Assembly: GCA_903893785.1 (NCBI GenBank)
Contig: CAITNQ010000533.1
Location: 1-59,669, forward strand
DNA length: 59,669 nt
Reading direction: 5' to 3'
Origin: an uncultured Gemmatimonadota bacterium
Lineage (GTDB): Bacteria > Latescibacterota > UBA2968 > UBA8231
Shown here piece by piece: positions 9,142 through 16,018 of this stretch (its first letter is position 1; each line of letters begins with the position of its first letter). The notes under the pieces were generated by a model. It worked only from the letters and a program-made list of their open reading frames with translations, was not told the origin of the DNA and ran no database searches. Position numbers and translations under genes: made by a program.

Positions 9142-9489
9142 GGGGAACCACGACCGTCTGGGGCACTGGTCACGCAGACCTCCGATCCGCACGCCAGGTC
9201 CCCCGGCGGGTCCGGCCACCGCCAGGCGTGGCCCCCTCTGTTCGCTGACTCGGACGCGTGTCGCCTGCAGCGCGGCCCGGATCGATCGGCCGGGTGGCGA
9301 CGCGGCCCCGCCCCGGGGGAACCGCGACCGTCTGGGGCACTGGTCGCGCAGACCTCCGAACCGCACGCCAGGTCCCCCGGCGGGTCCAGCCATCGCCAGG
9401 CGTGGCCACCTCTGTTCGCTGACTCGGACGCGTGTCGCCTGCCGCCACGGCCCGGACCGGCCGGGTGGCGACGGCAGCGCGAGCCGTCG
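9142..9489. repeat. Two-copy 174-bp tandem direct repeat
   Basis: Copy 1 starts at 9142 and copy 2 at 9316; the period of exactly 174 nt is fixed by GGGGAACC (9142/9316) and TCGCCTGC (9261/9435). Identity is very high over the first 127 nt and weaker in the last third. Because 174 is a multiple of three, several frames stay open on both strands, so the long ORFs here are not evidence of coding. No terminal inverted repeats or target-site pattern were recognised. The repeat fills most of the gap between miaA and the tRNA operon. Confidence 0.85.
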
Positions 9490-9520
9490 ACTTCCGCGTT
9501 CACCCAACGACCCGGGCACC

Positions 9521-9558
9521 AACACACAAAGAGCCCCTGCAGAATTCTGCAGGGGCTC
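9521..9558 (-). terminator. Rho-independent terminator of the tRNA-Pro/Arg operon
   Basis: A perfect 28-nt palindrome (9531-9558; arm GAGCCCCTGCAGAA) is followed on the minus strand by TTTGTGTGTT. It starts 5 nt after the encoded CCA of tRNA-Pro(CGG). Confidence 0.8.
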
Positions 9559-9562
9559 AACG

Positions 9563-9640
9563 TGGTCGGGGTGGTCGGATTTGAACCGACGACCCCCTGC
9601 TCCCGAAGCAGGTGCGCTAGCCGGGCTGCGCTACACCCCG
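9563..9640 (-). tRNA. tRNA-Pro(CGG)
   Basis: Cloverleaf with acceptor CGGGGTG/CACCCCG, anticodon loop TTCGGGA (anticodon CGG), T-loop GGTTCAAATCC and encoded CCA (9565-9563). It is near-identical to the neighbouring tRNA-Pro(GGG) outside the anticodon arm. Confidence 0.96.
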
Positions 9641-9695
9641 CGGACTACATTGCGGACGCCGGAGTCGGGACCCGGTGGCGTCCGTTGGAACAACA

Positions 9696-9773
9696 TGGTC
9701 GGGGTGGTCGGATTTGAACCGACGGCCTCTTGCACCCCAAGCAAGTGCGCTAGCCGGGCTGCGCTACACCCCG
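9696..9773 (-). tRNA. tRNA-Pro(GGG)
   Basis: Acceptor CGGGGTG/CACCCCG, anticodon loop TTGGGGT (anticodon GGG), T-loop GGTTCAAATCC and encoded CCA at 9698-9696. It lies 55 nt upstream of tRNA-Pro(CGG) and 20 nt downstream of tRNA-Arg. Confidence 0.96.
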
Positions 9774-9793
9774 ACCTATGTCTTGGACAGCGA

Positions 9794-9870
9794 TGGTGAG
9801 CTGTGCAGGATTCGAACCTGCGACCTCCAGCTCCGGAGGCTGGCGCTCTATCCAGCTGAGCTAACAGCCC
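9794..9870 (-). tRNA. tRNA-Arg(CCG)
   Basis: Acceptor GGGCTGT/ACAGCTC with one G-U pair, D-arm GCTC/GAGC, anticodon stem CCAGC/GCTGG with loop CTCCGGA (anticodon CCG, reads CGG), T-loop GGTTCGAATCC and encoded CCA at 9796-9794. It begins 8 nt after the stop of the 31-aa ribosomal-type gene. Confidence 0.95.
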
Positions 9871-9878
9871 ACAACTGT

Positions 9879-9974
9879 CTACAGCAGCTTCTTCTTATGA
9901 CGATTCTTCCGCAACCGCTTCTTCCGCTTGTGGGTCGCGATCTTGTGCCGCTTTCGCTTCCTGCCACAGGGCAT
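9879..9974 (-). CDS. COX24/AURKAIP1-domain mini ribosomal protein (31 aa)
   Basis: A 31-aa, extremely basic peptide starting MPCGRKRKRHKIATHKRKK and ending KKKLL. It matches the bacterial AURKAIP1/COX24-domain family, related to small-subunit ribosomal proteins near the decoding site. More than half of the residues are Lys or Arg. The ATG at 9974 has CAGGAAC upstream. It is followed on the same strand by tRNA-Arg after 8 nt and then the two tRNA-Pro genes, so it is the coding member of a translation-dedicated transcript. It is easily missed because of its length. Confidence 0.88.
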   Translation of the reverse strand: MPCGRKRKRHKIATHKRKKRLRKNRHKKKLL

Positions 9975-10021
9975 GCGATCGTTCCTGTCTGGAGAGTTAG
10001 GCTGGGACGAAACAGAAACTA

Positions 10022-10050
10022 AAGCTAGGCATGGTGCGCTGATTTGTCAA
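10022..10050 (-). promoter_or_regulatory. Promoter of the COX24/tRNA operon
   Basis: Minus strand TTGACA (10050-10045), a 17-nt spacer and TAGCTT (10027-10022). The -35 is consensus and the -10 is weak (3 of 6). It lies 48 nt before the ATG of the 31-aa gene. Confidence 0.55.
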
Positions 10051-10095
10051 GGCCCAAACGTGTTGCGCGACCCGATCTACCGCCGGATCGCGACC

Positions 10096-10875
10096 TCAGC
10101 CGACCACCGGGCGGACCACGAAGACTTCCTCCAAACGGCGGAAGTCCACGCTCGATTGCAGGTACACGTCGAGGAACAGCGGCTGGCGGGCTCGCGGCCG
10201 TACCTCGAAGACTTTGCCCAGCGGGATACCGCCGGGATATCGCCCGCCCAGCCCAGAGGAAACCACGGTATCGCCCGGCTTGATGTCACCCGTGGCCTCG
10301 ACGAAGCGCAACTCGAACACGTTGCCGTGCACCCAGGCCGCGATGCCCTGCGTGCGCGTCTCCTGCACCAGAGCGCTGACCTGGGTCCGCATGAGCAGCT
10401 GCACCACCGAACTGGCCGGCCCCACCTGCGTCACGTGACCCACCAGGCCGTCAGCCGTGACCACCGCCCAATCCACCTCGACACCCTGGTCCGATCCGAC
10501 GTTAACCACCACCACGTCGGGTATCTGGTCGGGGTCGCGGGCGATCACCTCGGCCGGGATGACCTGGAAACCGCGCTCGTGGCGCCGGAACTGGAGAGCG
10601 CGCCGCAGGCGCAGGTTCTCCCACGCCTCCTCGCGCAAGCGCATGTTGTCCAAAGCCAGATCGACGTTCTGGGTCAGCAGGAACTGCGTCCGACGCTCGC
10701 TTCGGGCGTAGCGGACCACGCCGCTGAAAACCCACTGGCAGGCGCCGAGGGCCCCGATGCGACAACTCTCCGCCACGGCCAGGCGCGTGGGTGCCGGCAG
10801 CCCCATCAGCGTCAGGGAAACGGCCACTGCCAGGCCGAGCGCCACCAGGTTGCGGTTCAGCGGCACTCCGGCCAC
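10096..10875 (-). CDS. mreC: Rod-shape-determining protein MreC
   Basis: 259 aa. MreC is a bitopic inner-membrane protein of the elongasome that couples MreB to the cell-wall synthases. There is one N-terminal transmembrane segment (about 9-26), a coiled-coil region (LLTQNVDLALDNMRLREEAWENLRLRR) and then a double beta-barrel periplasmic domain with VNVGSDQGVEV and DGLVGHVTQVG. Length is near normal. It starts 3 nt after mreB, so the two are one transcript. No mreD or mrdA follows before the tRNA operon promoter. Confidence 0.95.
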   Translation of the reverse strand: MAGVPLNRNLVALGLAVAVSLTLMGLPAPTRLAVAESCRIGALGACQWVFSGVVRYARSERRTQFLLTQNVDLALDNMRLREEAWENLRLRRALQFRRHERGFQVIPAEVIARDPDQIPDVVVVNVGSDQGVEVDWAVVTADGLVGHVTQVGPASSVVQLLMRTQVSALVQETRTQGIAAWVHGNVFELRFVEATGDIKPGDTVVSSGLGGRYPGGIPLGKVFEVRPRARQPLFLDVYLQSSVDFRRLEEVFVVRPVVG

Positions 10876-10878
10876 GGA

Positions 10879-11910
10879 TCAGTACAGGACCTTGCGGTAC
10901 CGATCGAACTCCTCGAGCACCTTGGCGCTGCCGCGGACCACGGCTGAAAGCGGGTCCTCGCCGTCGACATAGGTCGGCAGACTGGTGCCCTCGATAAGGC
11001 GCTCCTTGAGGCCTTTCAGCAGCGCGCCGCCACCGCTCATGATCATACCGCGGTCAAGGATGTCGGCGGCCAGTTCGGGCGGCGTCCGCTCCAGGGCGCG
11101 CCGCACGGCGCTGATGATCTGCGCCGTAGGCTCGGCCAGGGCCTCGCGGATCTCGCGGGAGTCGACCGTCAGGGTCTTCGGGATCGCCGCCACCAGGTCA
11201 CGACCCCGCACCTGCGCCTGAATCTCCGGATCCAACGGCGCCGCCGACCCCACATGGCACTTGAGCTGTTCGGCGTTGCGCGGTCCGATCAGCAGGTTGT
11301 ACTTCTTGCGCATCCATTCGATGATGGCCTGATCCATGGCATCACCGGCGCAGCGGATTGATTCGCAGGTAACGATACCCGACAGGGCGATGACGGCGAT
11401 CTCGGTGGTCCCGCCGCCAATGTCGATAACCATGGAGCCAATAGCGTTCTCCACCGGCAGACCAATGCCGATCGCAGCCGCCATCGGCTCGCTGATGAGG
11501 TACACCTCGCGCGCGCCCACCCGCTCGCAGGAATTGCGTACGGCCCGTTTCTCCACCTCGGTGCTGCCCGAGGGCACCGAGACGACGACCCGCGGGCGGA
11601 CGAACATCTTGCTCTTCTGCACCATGCGGATGAAGTGCCGAACCATCTCCTCAGTGACCTCGAAGTCGGCAATAACGCCGTCCTTCAGCGGCCTGATGGT
11701 CTCGATGTCCGTGTTCTCCCGCCCCATCATCTCCTTGGCCTCGCGGCCTACGGCGATAACTTTCTGATTGGACTTGTAGCGGGCAACGATAGAGGGTTCG
11801 TTCAGGACAATGCCTTCGCCCTTGACGAAGACCAGGGTGTTGGCGGTTCCCAGGTCGATGCCGATATCATTCGAAAAAACGCGCGACCAGAAACCCATGG
11901 TATGAGTCAC
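10879..11910 (-). CDS. mreB: Rod-shape-determining actin MreB
   Basis: 343 aa, the usual length. MreB polymerises along the inner membrane and positions elongation-specific wall synthesis. Phosphate-1 motif DLGTANT lies near residue 19, DIGGGTTEIAV is phosphate-2, and GGGALLKGL is the adenosine motif. The short N-terminal FWSRVF is an amphipathic membrane-binding stretch. It is preceded by a 55-aa gene and followed by mreC, and is probably transcribed from the intergenic promoter near 12230. Confidence 0.97.
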   Translation of the reverse strand: MTHTMGFWSRVFSNDIGIDLGTANTLVFVKGEGIVLNEPSIVARYKSNQKVIAVGREAKEMMGRENTDIETIRPLKDGVIADFEVTEEMVRHFIRMVQKSKMFVRPRVVVSVPSGSTEVEKRAVRNSCERVGAREVYLISEPMAAAIGIGLPVENAIGSMVIDIGGGTTEIAVIALSGIVTCESIRCAGDAMDQAIIEWMRKKYNLLIGPRNAEQLKCHVGSAAPLDPEIQAQVRGRDLVAAIPKTLTVDSREIREALAEPTAQIISAVRRALERTPPELAADILDRGMIMSGGGALLKGLKERLIEGTSLPTYVDGEDPLSAVVRGSAKVLEEFDRYRKVLY

Positions 11911-11975
11911 CTCGTTAGGGTAGGGGGCCCGACCTGCACCGCTTCAACGGGCGCTGCCGCGCCCTCGCCGCCGCC

Positions 11976-12143
11976 TCAGCGCCGACGTCTGCCGCCGGCT
12001 TCTTTCTGCTGCTGCAGCCACGTCCGCAGCAGCTTGGCCGCGTCCTCGCCCCGGCCGTCGAGCAGGCGCCGCAGGCGCTGCAGACGCACCTCCAGGTCGG
12101 AGGGTACCACTACGGGTCGCGAAGACGGGGGAGTCGGGTCCAT
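11976..12143 (-). CDS. 55-aa peptide with FliF C-terminus-like motif
   Basis: A 55-aa ORF from an ATG with the strong Shine-Dalgarno GGGAGGTG 5 nt upstream; the longer upstream frame lacks one. Residues 17-47 are two predicted helices (LEVRLQRLRRLLDG; DAAKLLRTWLQQQ) and the end is GGRRRR. The AAKLLRTWL stretch resembles the FliG-binding end of the flagellar M-ring protein FliF, which normally sits on a 500-aa membrane protein. That resemblance is a pattern match by eye. It lies 65 nt upstream of mreB on the same strand. Confidence 0.7.
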   Translation of the reverse strand: MDPTPPSSRPVVVPSDLEVRLQRLRRLLDGRGEDAAKLLRTWLQQQKEAGGRRRR

Positions 12144-12199
12144 GGCTACACCTCCCGCTGGCACGGACGGCTCACAAAGATAAGGCACGACGGTTGAGT

Positions 12200-12230
12200 T
12201 TGCCACGTGGGAGCGGCAGCCTATATTATA
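12200..12230. promoter_or_regulatory. Divergent promoter region between the mreB block and the plus-strand block
   Basis: On the plus strand TTGCCA (12200-12205), 16 nt, TATATT (12222-12227). On the minus strand the same AT-rich core gives a perfect TATAAT (12230-12225), but no good -35 at 16-18 nt. TATATTATA therefore serves both directions. Confidence 0.5.
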
Positions 12231-12331
12231 CGCTTCTTGGTGTTTACGGCCGTATGGCGGCGGGCGGGGGATCGTGTGCCGCCGCGCGTCGGCGCGCCCC
12301 CGTCGGCCACGCACAGGGAGACGCAAGCGGA

Positions 12332-12814
12332 ATGAACAGAGCCACCCGGGGCGTGTTGCGCAAACTGGGCAGTGACCAGCACTTGGACCAGGAACGGCAG
12401 CAGTTGCTGCAGCGCGAGATGGAGGAACGGCACGCGCGGGCCGAAGCAGCGGCGGCCGATGGTCTGGGGCTCGATCAGGTGCCCAGCGAGTTGCAGAGCG
12501 AGTCAGAGAAGCGGCACGACAAGTACCGTCGCCAACAGGCCATGGCCGGCCGCTTTACGCCCGCCGCCGAGCGACTGCCGATCATGACCGCCGAGGAGAG
12601 GCAGAGCCGCGATCGCGACCGACCGAAGTGGTCGCAGACCGAGTTCGAGGGCCCGATCGGCAAACTGATCGAGAAATACGGCGACCTGGCGGAGGTGAGA
12701 CGCCACCTGACCCTCGGGCAGGCGATGAAATACGAGTTCACCGAGGATGGCCGCGTGCTCGACCGTGACGGCAACGTAATCTTCGATGGTGTCAAAGTCC
12801 TGAGTCCCTTCTGA
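12332..12814 (+). CDS. Hypothetical charged helical protein
   Basis: 160 aa; not recognised. The ATG at 12332 has GGGAGA 12 nt upstream. The first 100 residues are highly charged and probably helical (DQERQQLLQREMEERHARAE), without hydrophobic segments. The C-terminal 50 residues look folded (FEGPIGKLIEKYGDL, then a strand pair ending DGNVIFDGVKVLSPF). It is probably cytoplasmic. It is the first gene after the candidate promoter at 12200-12227. A hairpin at 12825-12853 separates it from the next gene. Confidence 0.75.
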   Translation: MNRATRGVLRKLGSDQHLDQERQQLLQREMEERHARAEAAAADGLGLDQVPSELQSESEKRHDKYRRQQAMAGRFTPAAERLPIMTAEERQSRDRDRPKWSQTEFEGPIGKLIEKYGDLAEVRRHLTLGQAMKYEFTEDGRVLDRDGNVIFDGVKVLSPF

Positions 12815-12824
12815 CGACCCGCCG

Positions 12825-12853
12825 GGCCTCGGGTCAACAGTCGGTCCGAGGCC
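12825..12853 (+). other. GC-rich intergenic hairpin
   Basis: GGCCTCGG (12825-12832) pairs with CCGAGGCC (12846-12853) across a 13-nt loop. No U-tract follows, so it may be a pause, stability or processing element rather than an intrinsic terminator. Confidence 0.45.
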
Positions 12854-12884
12854 ATTCCCGTCGGGTCAGGCGAGGAGCCTGGCG

Positions 12885-13442
12885 GTGAAGCGAGCCCTGG
12901 TCCTGAGCATCATCCTCCTGTTGGCGGCCTGCGGCACCAAGTCCGAGCACCCCGCGGCCACGCCCGCAGCAACGCCGACCCCGTCACCGAGCACGCCCTT
13001 TGGCTCGGTGGCCGACATCCGCGCGTACCTGAGCGATATCGACCCCTACATCCGGCAGGTCAGCCAGTTGCAGGCCCAGCTGGAGCAGCAGATCGGCAGC
13101 TCGGGCAAGGTGACCAGCCAGAACCTGGCGGCGGCGGCCGCCGCCGCGGCGCCGCCGCTGCGGGCGTCGGTCGAACGCTTCCAACAGCTTCACCCCCCCG
13201 CCCTGCTGGCCCCGGTGCACGAGGAGATCTCCCAACTGATGGTGTCGCGTCTGGATGCGTACACCCAAGCCATTGACGGCTGGCGACGTGAACAGCAGAC
13301 CGGAGACACCACCTGGCAGCGGGCCGTCGAGGCCCAGCTCCAGCGGGCCAATGAGCTGATCGCCAAGATCAATCCGGAGCTCCAGCAGCTCAACCAGTTG
13401 GTAACCGCCGGCACCGGCCCGGCCCAGGTGGCCCATCCCTGA
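12885..13442 (+). CDS. Small helical lipoprotein, unknown function
   Basis: 185 aa from a GTG with GAGGAG about 7 nt upstream. Residues 1-16 form a lipoprotein signal ending LLAAC (lipid Cys 16), followed by a Pro/Thr/Ser linker (about 17-38). The remainder is predicted helical, with Gln-rich heptad-like stretches (QVSQLQAQLEQQ; ELQQLNQLV) separated by an Ala-rich run. It is periplasmic and anchored to a membrane. It precedes tatT by 95 nt and may be part of the TRAP transcript, but nothing in the sequence ties it to transport. Confidence 0.8.
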   Translation: MKRALVLSIILLLAACGTKSEHPAATPAATPTPSPSTPFGSVADIRAYLSDIDPYIRQVSQLQAQLEQQIGSSGKVTSQNLAAAAAAAAPPLRASVERFQQLHPPALLAPVHEEISQLMVSRLDAYTQAIDGWRREQQTGDTTWQRAVEAQLQRANELIAKINPELQQLNQLVTAGTGPAQVAHP

Positions 13443-13537
13443 CCGGCAGTGAAACCGACCTGGTGCCTGGTGACTGTTCCCGCGGCGGGGCGGCCCTGCC
13501 CGGCGCCGACCCGCCCGTGCCACCGCGTCGATTGTCA

Positions 13538-14455
13538 GTGACGGATCGCCGACCTCGCCCAGCCGGCTCGGGCGGTCGCCGTCCACGCGCACGCGCCCTT
13601 GGGTGGGTGCTTGTGCCCCTGGTGGCCCTGCTGTGGTCTGGCAGCGGATGCGCCGCGCGTCTGCGGCTGGCCGCCAGTCGACCGCTCATCAATGACGTCA
13701 TGCAGTCCGTCCGACGGCAGACCGACCCTGAGTTGGTGACGGCCGCGGTGCCCGCCTATCTGCTGGCCCTGGAGGGCCTGTTGGTGGCCACGCCCCGCGA
13801 CCCGGGACTGCTGTTGACCGCCGCCCAAGGGTATGCAGCCTTCGGCGCCCTGCTCGAGCGCGACGCCCCGGATCGTGCCCGGGAGCTCTACGACCGGGGT
13901 CGTGACTGCGGCCTGGCGGCGCTGGCCCAACGCCGGGGTGGCGGCGATCTGCGTCGCCTGCCCTATGCCGACTTCACCGCCTGGTGCAGCCGGCTACGGC
14001 CCGACGACGTGCCCACCGTGTTCTGGACGGCCGCTGCCTGGGGGGCCGCGATCGGCGTCAGCCTGCAGTCCCCGGCGGCTCTGGCGGGGGCTCCCAAAGC
14101 CGTGTACCTGATGGAATGGGTGGCCCAGCGCGAACCGGGCTTCGAGTACGGCTCTGCGTACCTGCTGCTCGGCGCCTACTACGGCGCTGTCCCACCGGCA
14201 CTGGGGGGCCGGCCGGATCAGGCCCGGGCCTGCTTCGAGCGTGCCATTGCCGTGAGTCAGGGCCGTAACCTGCTGGCCTACGTGCTCGAAGCGCGTTACT
14301 ATGCCCGCCCGAGCCTGGATCGCGAGCTGTTCGTCGGTCTGCTCGAGAGGGCCCTGACCCCACCGGCCGGCGCAGCACCCGAACTGGCGCTGCAGAACGC
14401 CCTGGCCCAGGCCCAGGCCCGCGCGCTCCTGGAGGACGTGGATGAGTGGTTCTGA
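13538..14455 (+). CDS. tatT: TatT-family TRAP-associated TPR lipoprotein
   Basis: 305 aa from the GTG at 13538; the frame is open to a GTG at 13463 and neither start has a clear Shine-Dalgarno. The N-terminal hydrophobic segment ends SGSGC (lipid Cys at 38). The body is helical with TPR-like pairs, including the family-typical YGSAYLLLGAYYGAVP and RPDQARACFERAI. TatT was described in Treponema as a periplasmic trimer that docks the TRAP binding protein TatP and may pass on hydrophobic ligands. Its stop overlaps the start of dctP by 14 bp, which supports the assignment. Confidence 0.85.
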   Translation: MTDRRPRPAGSGGRRPRARALGWVLVPLVALLWSGSGCAARLRLAASRPLINDVMQSVRRQTDPELVTAAVPAYLLALEGLLVATPRDPGLLLTAAQGYAAFGALLERDAPDRARELYDRGRDCGLAALAQRRGGGDLRRLPYADFTAWCSRLRPDDVPTVFWTAAAWGAAIGVSLQSPAALAGAPKAVYLMEWVAQREPGFEYGSAYLLLGAYYGAVPPALGGRPDQARACFERAIAVSQGRNLLAYVLEARYYARPSLDRELFVGLLERALTPPAGAAPELALQNALAQAQARALLEDVDEWF

Positions 14456-15518
14456 CCGGCTTTGCCGGCAGGCTCCGTGGCGGCAACCCGGCTGGCTATG
14501 GGCGGTGGCAGTGGGCTTGTCGCTGGCAACCCAATGGGCGGTGGCCGAGGTGGCGGATGCCGGCGCCGCGGATGCCGGCACCAGGAAGGTGCTCAAGATC
14601 GCGACTCTGGCGCCGGAAGGCAGCAGTTGGGCCAGCGCCGTGCGCGCCATCGACACGACCCTGGCGGCGCAGACCCATGGCGCTGTCCGGCTGCGCCTGT
14701 ACCCAGGGGGCGTGTTGGGCGACGAGCCGGTAGCCCTGCGCAAGCTGCGCATCGGGCAGGTGCAGGGCCTGGGCCTGACGGGTCTGGGGTTAGCCGAGTT
14801 GTGCCCCGACATCCGCGCCCTGGAGATGCCGTTCCTGTTCGCCGACTACGGCGAGGTGGATCACGTCCTGACCGGCATGACCCCTTACTACCAGGCCCAA
14901 CTGGCGGCCAGCGGCGTAACCCTGCTCGGTTGGACTGATGTCGGCTATGTCCACATCCTGTCGCGTGAGCCGGTGCGCACGGCGGCGGATCTGCAACGGC
15001 GGCGGGTGTGGCAGCTGGACAACGAACCCATCACTGCGGCCCTGTTCAACCAGGCGGGGGTTGCGGCGGTGCGCCTGGGCATCCCCGATGTGCTCGTCGG
15101 ACTGCAGACCGGACTGGTCGATGTGGTCTACGCCCCGCCAGCCGCCGCCGTCGCTCTGCAGTGGTTCACCCGCGTGAGCTGGGTCAACGTCATGCCCGTC
15201 AACTACACCTTGGGCGCCCTGGTCGTGGAACAACGGGCGCTGGCAACCCTGAGCCCCGCCGAACAGGAACTGGTTCGCCAGGTATCCGCGCGTCAGATGG
15301 AGCGTCTGACCCGGGAGACGCGGCGCCAGAACCAGGAAGCCATGACGGCGATGCTGGCCCAGGGCCTGCAGCCCGTGCAGCCCGACGAGCTCCAGATACA
15401 GGCTTTCCGCGACCTGGTCGAGCAGGTGCGGCCCGAGTTGGTCGGCACAGCCTTTGCTGCCGCCGCCGCCGCGCGCATCGACAGCCTGCTGGCGGCTTTC
15501 CGCGCCAGGCCCCATTGA
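14442..15518 (+). CDS. dctP: TRAP transporter substrate-binding protein (DctP/TatP type)
   Basis: 358 aa. It has a signal peptide (hydrophobic 17-33, ending AVAEVADA), then KIATLAPEGSSWA, which is typical of the TatT-associated branch of DctP. The two-lobe fold markers follow: LRLYPGGVLGDE, ALEMPFLFADYGEVD and the interlobe helix region QNQEAMTAMLAQGL. It captures a carboxylate-type ligand in the periplasm and delivers it to DctQM. The Arg usually contacting the carboxylate could not be assigned by eye. Its TGA overlaps the TTG start of dctQ. Confidence 0.93.
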   Translation: MSGSDRLCRQAPWRQPGWLWAVAVGLSLATQWAVAEVADAGAADAGTRKVLKIATLAPEGSSWASAVRAIDTTLAAQTHGAVRLRLYPGGVLGDEPVALRKLRIGQVQGLGLTGLGLAELCPDIRALEMPFLFADYGEVDHVLTGMTPYYQAQLAASGVTLLGWTDVGYVHILSREPVRTAADLQRRRVWQLDNEPITAALFNQAGVAAVRLGIPDVLVGLQTGLVDVVYAPPAAAVALQWFTRVSWVNVMPVNYTLGALVVEQRALATLSPAEQELVRQVSARQMERLTRETRRQNQEAMTAMLAQGLQPVQPDELQIQAFRDLVEQVRPELVGTAFAAAAAARIDSLLAAFRARPH

Positions 15519-16018
15519 GTCCGCCAGGCGATCGCCCCCGCCGTTCCTGGTTGGCCCGGGCCGAGGACGGGGTGGCCTGCGGCGCGACGGCGGCGCTGGT
15601 GTTCCTGGCTGTCGCCCAGATCGCCCTGCGCCTGAGCGGACATGCGCCGTGGGGCTGGCTCGACCCGGCGCTCAGGCACCTGGTCATGACCGCCGCGCTG
15701 GCGGGTGCCGTGATCGCCACTCGCGTCGATCACCACATTCGCTTTGACGGCCTTGCCCGCGCCCTGCCCAACGCGTGCCATCGGCCGCTGCGCCGCGCGG
15801 CCGCGCTGTGTGCCAGCGCCGTCTGCCTGCTGCTGACGCTGCTGGCAGTCGCCTTTGTCGCCGACGAACGCACGCTGGGAACGCCCGCGTTCCTGGGGCT
15901 GCGGACCTGGCAGGTGCAGTTGCCTCTGCCGCTGGCCTTCGCGGCCATGGCCTACCACTTCGCCGTGCACGCGGTGACCGGTCGTCGGCCATCGACCGAC
16001 AGCGCCGGGCTGCCGTGA
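15515..16018 (+). CDS. dctQ: TRAP transporter small permease (DctQ)
   Basis: 167 aa. The TTG at 15515 overlaps the upstream stop in TTGA; no closer ATG exists in the frame. Four hydrophobic segments are visible: GATAALVFLAVAQIAL, LVMTAALAGAVIA, ALCASAVCLLLTLLAVAF and LPLAFAAMAYHFAVHAV. The short length, the conserved HHIRFDGLA loop and the position between dctP and dctM identify the small membrane subunit. The start is the least certain point. Confidence 0.85.
   Translation: MSPPGDRPRRSWLARAEDGVACGATAALVFLAVAQIALRLSGHAPWGWLDPALRHLVMTAALAGAVIATRVDHHIRFDGLARALPNACHRPLRRAAALCASAVCLLLTLLAVAFVADERTLGTPAFLGLRTWQVQLPLPLAFAAMAYHFAVHAVTGRRPSTDSAGLP

Noticed and set aside
9142..9489. CRISPR array
   Set aside because: Only two long copies without short spaced repeats; no cas genes in the window.
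9073..9560. Long ORFs on both strands over the 174-bp repeat
   Set aside because: Frames stay open because the period is a multiple of three and the region is GC-rich; no start signal or recognisable product, and the repeat would be copied in protein form only by chance.
12825..12853. Hairpin taken as a terminator
   Set aside because: No U-tract follows, so it is listed only as a structural element.
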